Assembly: GCA_903858815.1 (NCBI GenBank)
Contig: CAIOKE010000031.1
Location: 1-62,829 of the forward strand
Length of the DNA stretch: 62,829 nucleotides
Source: an uncultured Planctomycetaceae bacterium
GTDB taxonomy: Bacteria > Planctomycetota > Planctomycetia > Planctomycetales > Planctomycetaceae
Direction of reading: 5' to 3'
The position numbers and the translations under genes were made by a program. This document shows, piece by piece, positions 59,501-62,829 of the stretch; positions within the stretch are counted from its first letter, which is position 1, and each line of letters opens with the position of its first letter. The notes below the pieces were generated by a model. It was not told the origin of the DNA. It worked only from the letters and a program-made list of their open reading frames with translations, and searched no databases.

Positions 59501-62466
59501 GCGTCTATGCGCCGGAAGTACTGATGACAATTCCTGTGGAAGATCTGGACAGGGAGTGGCGTGTTGCGAGCACGAAGTTCTGGCCGTTTTCGATCATGGC
59601 AAAACGCCGTGTGAAAAAGCTTTTGCAGACATACGCATCATCCGGCAGCGCCGACCCCGCAATAGATCTGCCCGCTCTGCGCAGGCAGCAGCTGGAATTC
59701 CGGAAGATCGATGCCTGCCCCCTCGCAGGCCAGACCGCAGGATGGAACGGACGCGAGACAGATCCGGAGAAATTACGCGCCCACCTGACAAAAGCGCGAG
59801 AGCTGCGACAGCTGATTGTTGAGCTTGGCAAACAGAATGGCCAACTGAAGCTGATGTCCGAAACGCTGTCTCCCATCCTCAGACGGGATGCTTCTTCAGA
59901 TCCTGTCATCCATGCTGCCGAGGTGTTTTTTGCAGCAATAAATACCTTTGTGGAATCTGTTCAGAAATTCCGTTTCGTAGCTGGTGGAAATCCTTTTGAA
60001 AAGGGCACCAGCTCCATGATTGCCGATACAGAAAAGCAACTGGCCAGTCTGAAGACAAATCGATCTTCGCTGCGAAACTGGATTGCGTGGCATGAGATTA
60101 CACAGCGTGTTTCAGATCTCGGCCTCGGCAGTTTTGTCAAAGCGATGGAATCCGGTCAGCTGGCTCCGGAAGATGCGCCTGCAGCCTTCCGACTGGCCTT
60201 CGTTCGCTGGTGGCTTCCTGGCGCCATCGATGGCAGTCCCGCGCTGAAGCAGTTTCAGCGATTCCGGCATGAAGACGCCATACGGGAGTTCAGAGAACTG
60301 GACGACGCAGCACGCGTCGAAGCTGCCGTGACAATTCGTCGGGCACTGACACACCAACTGCCCGACCCCAATAGTGTTCCGAAACAATCAGAACTGGGGC
60401 TGCTGCGTCATCAATCGCAGTTGCAGCGACCCAGTAAAACGATCCGGGAACTGATCGGGGGTATGCCCGAAAGTTTCGGAAAGCTGGCACCATGCCTGCT
60501 GATGTCACCACTCTCCATCGCCCAGTACCTGCCACCAGATCAGACGGTCTTCGACGTTGTCATTTTCGACGAGGCGTCTCAGATCACGACCTGGGATGCG
60601 ATTGGAGCGATCGCGCGAGGTCGTCAGACAATTATTGTGGGGGACCCCAGACAATTACCCCCCACAAACTTCTTCGGACGTTCCGAAAGTGAAACCGACG
60701 ATGAGGACATGGAGTACCATGAAAAAGATCTGGAAAGCATACTGGATGAAGCCAAAGCCTCTGGTATCCCCACAATGCAGCTCAACTGGCACTATCGCAG
60801 CAGCCACGAATCGCTCATTGCCTTCTCAAACTACCATTATTATGGCAACGAACTGATCACGTTCCCTTCTGCCGTCACTGCAGATCGAGGGGTATCGCTG
60901 AAACATCTTCCCAATGGGACTTTTGACCGCGGCAGAAGCCGTACAAATCGCGAAGAAGCGCGAGCAATCGTCGCCGACGCTGTCGGTCGTATGAAACTCT
61001 GGATGAAACTTCCACCCGAACAGCGTCAGACTCTGGGAATCATTACATTCAACATCCAGCAGCAGACTCTGATTCAGGATTTATTTGACCAGGCGCGCAG
61101 AGACTCACAGGAAATCGAGTGGTTTTTCGACGACGCACGAATCGAACCAACGATCGTGAAAAATCTTGAAAACGTTCAGGGAGATGAACGCGATGTGATG
61201 CTCTTTTCCATCGCATTTGGTCCTGATGCAACCGGTAAGATCCCGCTGAACTTCGGAGCACTCAGTCGTGCCGGTGGCGAAAGACGTCTGAATGTGGCGG
61301 TCACTCGCGCCCGCAGGGAATTGGTGGTCTACTCATCATTCAAAGCGGACCAGTTAAATGCTGACGGGGCCAAACATATCGGTGTACGTCATCTCAAGGC
61401 GTTCCTGGACTACGCCGACCGTGGCCCGATCGCACTGCATGCTCAGGATCAGGGTTCGGTCGGTGGCTTTGAATCACCCTTCGAAGAGGCTGTCGCACTG
61501 CAGCTGAAGTCTCGCGGGTGGCAGGTCGTTTCTCAGATCGGCGTCTCAGCATTTCGCATTGATCTGGGTATTGTCCATCCCGACAAGCCCGGAGCCTACC
61601 TCGCCGGGATCGAATGCGACGGTGCAACTTATCATCGATCGGCAACGGCGCAGGATCGCGACAGGATTCGCGAACAAATCCTGCGTCATCTTGGCTGGGA
61701 AATCCTGAGGATCTGGTCCACCGACTGGTGGGCTGACAGTCGATCGGCCACTGACAGACTGCACACGGCCTTAACGGACTTGCTGGCACGAAAGCGTGAG
61801 GAAGATCGGGTGCAGGACGAACAGGAGGCTTCAAGGCCCCCTGAAGACGCATCTTCTGAGGACGAAATTGTCATCGATGCGGCTGGCCCTGCAGGCAGAC
61901 CACAAATCTCCATCGCCGGTGAACCAGAACAGACCGACGGTGTTATCCATCTGAAATACCGCGTGTTTGACGGATCCGGGTTCACAATCCAGCCGGATGC
62001 ATTTTTCGACAACGGCTATTCCGACACGCTGAAGAAGATCACACTGGCAGCACTCGAGATGGAATCGCCCGTCAGAGACGATATTCTCTGCCAGCGGATT
62101 GCTCGGCTGCACAACATCGGTCGAACAACCAGTCGACTGCGAGATCGAGTTCTGGGGCTGATTCCCCACGTTGCTTTTACTGATGAATCAACAGGCAGGT
62201 TTCTGTGGTATCCAGGCACACCACTGGAATCCACAGATTATCGCTACCCGGATTCAGAAGAAGCCCGCCGACCGGTTGATCAGATCTCACTCGCAGAACT
62301 CTGTGACTTTGTCATCAGTCATCGCGAGATTCTTCAGGAATCAGATCCACCACTGGCGCTGGCTCGAATGCTGGGAATTGGCAGACTCACTGGCAGCGCA
62401 AGAGACCGTCTCAGGGAAGTGATCAGTCGAACCAAAGAACTGACTGGCGAGTCAGAACGGGTGTAA
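56593..62466 (+). CDS. Giant DUF4011 / SF1 helicase / Vsr-like nuclease / DUF3320 protein
   Basis: The 1957-residue protein combines a beta-rich N-terminus (about 1-110), a transglutaminase-like domain near 150-270 (C224 in LATCLD, H250 in QQGHCF), DUF4011 from about 382 (RIERWQNKLLDLSLRNRLLNF) to 620, and a split SF1 helicase core. The helicase has Walker A GPPGTGKS (697-704), Walker B FDEASQ (D1326), GDPRQLPP (1350-1357), a long helical insertion between them, and the C-terminal ENVQGDERDVM and NVAVTRARREL motifs. A Vsr/MTES_1575-type nuclease follows near 1628-1740 (D1657, E1674, D1676), then DUF3320 near 1810-1860. The GTG at 56593 is chosen for AGGAG eight bases upstream. Helicase-nuclease proteins of this layout are candidate anti-phage genes. 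Tandem repeats follow it. Confidence 0.92.
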   Translation: MTAGENTHSISIRAELAGSINYASHQNSVPVVRSLIVQNHGATTVRNLKLSFRVTPAFARGRIWHIERIEPGAEIDISDRLIELEPGYLNGLNEAELGRIDLSLADADRELTQVSSEIRILARDEWGGFSAAPELLAAFVMPNDPAVSQLMKKTAEALGLHGHSTALDGYQSRERGRAYMLAAAVWSAIAAGKLTYSNPPASFEQSGQKTRRPSVVLQSGLATCLDSTLLFASVLEGIGLNPVVIFQQGHCFAGVWLAEATFRQLIETDITEVRKAIQAKELVVFETTLITQSPPARFQDAEAAATQSLSREQEERFVATVDIKRARMSQIRPLASHDARDHRQKVADNQAPGFIPLPQMPDLPDHEVIAAPEELPVTPRGRIERWQNKLLDLSLRNRLLNFRDSRQVVPFLCPDVPLLEDNLARGKKVRVISLTEENPVGDRDEKIHQQTTRKGINTEFARLALDRNELVSPLPKKELDSRLVELYRKTKNDLAEGGSNTLFLAVGFLSWRRESDGATAYRAPLLLVPVKLVRASAASPFCLASHEDDVCFNATLIQMLSKDFGLNLSALETNLPADQNGIDVNQVFESVRRAVRLVPGFEVVDETALSTFSFSKYLMWKDLTDRLEQLTKNRVVRHLIQNPDKQFDRAVSTPFPTSQDIDRKYSPGDLVYPLPADSSQLAAIAAADAGQDFVLIGPPGTGKSQTIANMIAHCLSKRKSVLFVAEKTAALDVVYRRLRNQGLGNYCLELHSSKAERRRFIEQLTTAWKASEKATSDRWLDINSRTKTRRDQLNAYVEALHREHPNGWTVFRAMGESVKGGSTPTPAIDWPRTVVFDKAQYQSHVDAVQELSLTRKEVGSIQKPGSLTVTEWSAVWEQNLYAAVTSLEDACADLRQKLAAFAVAVGAGNQLDGSAESLQLYGRLAKELRATATENFAVIFHKDLAQLCTHVDSLEASFRIVQQQATRLKGVYAPEVLMTIPVEDLDREWRVASTKFWPFSIMAKRRVKKLLQTYASSGSADPAIDLPALRRQQLEFRKIDACPLAGQTAGWNGRETDPEKLRAHLTKARELRQLIVELGKQNGQLKLMSETLSPILRRDASSDPVIHAAEVFFAAINTFVESVQKFRFVAGGNPFEKGTSSMIADTEKQLASLKTNRSSLRNWIAWHEITQRVSDLGLGSFVKAMESGQLAPEDAPAAFRLAFVRWWLPGAIDGSPALKQFQRFRHEDAIREFRELDDAARVEAAVTIRRALTHQLPDPNSVPKQSELGLLRHQSQLQRPSKTIRELIGGMPESFGKLAPCLLMSPLSIAQYLPPDQTVFDVVIFDEASQITTWDAIGAIARGRQTIIVGDPRQLPPTNFFGRSESETDDEDMEYHEKDLESILDEAKASGIPTMQLNWHYRSSHESLIAFSNYHYYGNELITFPSAVTADRGVSLKHLPNGTFDRGRSRTNREEARAIVADAVGRMKLWMKLPPEQRQTLGIITFNIQQQTLIQDLFDQARRDSQEIEWFFDDARIEPTIVKNLENVQGDERDVMLFSIAFGPDATGKIPLNFGALSRAGGERRLNVAVTRARRELVVYSSFKADQLNADGAKHIGVRHLKAFLDYADRGPIALHAQDQGSVGGFESPFEEAVALQLKSRGWQVVSQIGVSAFRIDLGIVHPDKPGAYLAGIECDGATYHRSATAQDRDRIREQILRHLGWEILRIWSTDWWADSRSATDRLHTALTDLLARKREEDRVQDEQEASRPPEDASSEDEIVIDAAGPAGRPQISIAGEPEQTDGVIHLKYRVFDGSGFTIQPDAFFDNGYSDTLKKITLAALEMESPVRDDILCQRIARLHNIGRTTSRLRDRVLGLIPHVAFTDESTGRFLWYPGTPLESTDYRYPDSEEARRPVDQISLAELCDFVISHREILQESDPPLALARMLGIGRLTGSARDRLREVISRTKELTGESERV

Positions 62467-62829
62467 TCTGCTGTCGTTGATGCATTTGCTCGAACCTGTC
62501 GGCAACCGCACAAAAAAAAACACCAGTCAGCTGACACTGACGGCTCGCCTGTACGGCGGAGGAAGGACGTTCGGCTCCGCAGAAACCTCGCCCTCCCAGG
62601 GGGAACTTCCCTGGGACCACCGAGCACCAGCTCGGTAACGCCCAAACACAACACCAGTCACCTGACGCTGACAGCTCGCCTGTGCGGACGGGGGCAGGAC
62701 GTTCGGCTCGGCAGAAACCTCGCCCTCCCAGGGGGAACTTCCCTGGGACCACCGAGCACCAGCTCGGTAACGCCCAAACACAACACCAGTCACCTGACGC
62801 TGACAGCTCGCCTGTGCGGACGGGGGCAG
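62467..62829. other. Region downstream of the giant helicase gene, tandem repeats to the edge
   Basis: After a 54-bp lead containing a run of nine A residues, tandem repeats fill the stretch to the window edge. I see no gene; frames across it read through the repeats and repeat their own sequence. Confidence 0.7.
62521..62829. repeat. 131-132-bp tandem repeat array, two full units and a third cut by the edge
   Basis: Units start at 62521, 62652 and 62784 with CACCAGTCA. Unit 1 is somewhat diverged; units 2 and 3 are identical over the 46 bp that can be compared. Each full unit has a hairpin CCGAGC-ACCA-GCTCGG (62620-62635, 62752-62767) and a second potential stem CCCAGGG...CCCTGGG. The array may continue beyond the window. 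Confidence 0.92.

Noticed and set aside
62521-62829. CRISPR array
   Set aside because: The unit is 131-132 bp and repeats as a whole without unique spacers, and no cas gene is present.
1-62829. tRNA or rRNA genes
   Set aside because: No spacer showed a cloverleaf-like segment with a TTCGA-type T-loop, and no rRNA-like block was recognised by eye; a covariance search would be needed to be certain.

Overview
The window looks like chromosomal DNA of a member of the Planctomycetota. The evidence is the gene content: several PSD1-type cytochrome (DUF1549/DUF1553) plus DUF1501 pairs, an ECF sigma factor directly upstream of a large Ser/Thr kinase, a DUF1573 protein, a DUF1570-type peptidase, a Tat-dependent Gfo/Idh/MocA oxidoreductase and futalosine-pathway menaquinone genes. 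Assignment to the Planctomycetaceae is a guess. I see no rRNA, tRNA, CRISPR array or transposase gene.

Layout. 1-4078 (minus): ECF sigma factor followed by a membrane-anchored Ser/Thr kinase that runs off the left edge. 4079-6435: two long spacers rich in repeats on either side of an SDR oxidoreductase. 6436-8945 (plus): a phosphohexomutase and an EamA transporter. 8982-19940 (minus): MFS transporter, DUF1570 peptidase, GntP permease, PSD1 protein, DUF1501 protein, PPC-domain secreted protein and a D-2-hydroxyacid dehydrogenase. 20314-27023 (plus): PgsA-like phosphatidyltransferase, a small zinc-ribbon protein, a dimethylformamidase-like protein, a ThiF/MoeB-type E1 enzyme, a UbiA prenyltransferase (MqnP-like), aminofutalosine synthase MqnE and a small CXXCH protein. 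26988-27890 (minus): an NhaR-like LysR regulator.

28231-34536: a 33-residue very basic protein with a textbook terminator, an orphan DUF1501 protein, thioredoxin plus a giant coiled-coil protein (minus), two DUF3467 proteins and a TIM-barrel isomerase. 34555-41027 (minus): WecA-like transferase and O-antigen-ligase-like polymerase (overlapping genes), then a DUF1573 protein and a tetraheme cytochrome with an UshA-like N-terminal part. 41487-46712 (plus): TPR-like protein, an LpoB-like lipoprotein and a COG3014-like lipoprotein, Gfo/Idh/MocA oxidoreductase and a small membrane protein. 46909-56060 (plus): two PSD1/DUF1501 pairs carrying different inserted domains (LamG-like, PA14). 56593-62466 (plus): a 1957-residue DUF4011 / SF1 helicase / Vsr-like nuclease / DUF3320 protein, a candidate single-gene defence system, followed by 131-132-bp tandem repeats that continue past the right edge.

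The most unusual items are the giant helicase-nuclease with a transglutaminase-like N-terminal domain, the adjoining tandem repeats, two 110-bp terminal-inverted-repeat elements of identical length about 1.4 kb apart, the 33-residue basic protein, and an LpoB-like peptidoglycan-synthase-activator pair in a planctomycete. All functions are inferred from reading the sequence; no database search was run.
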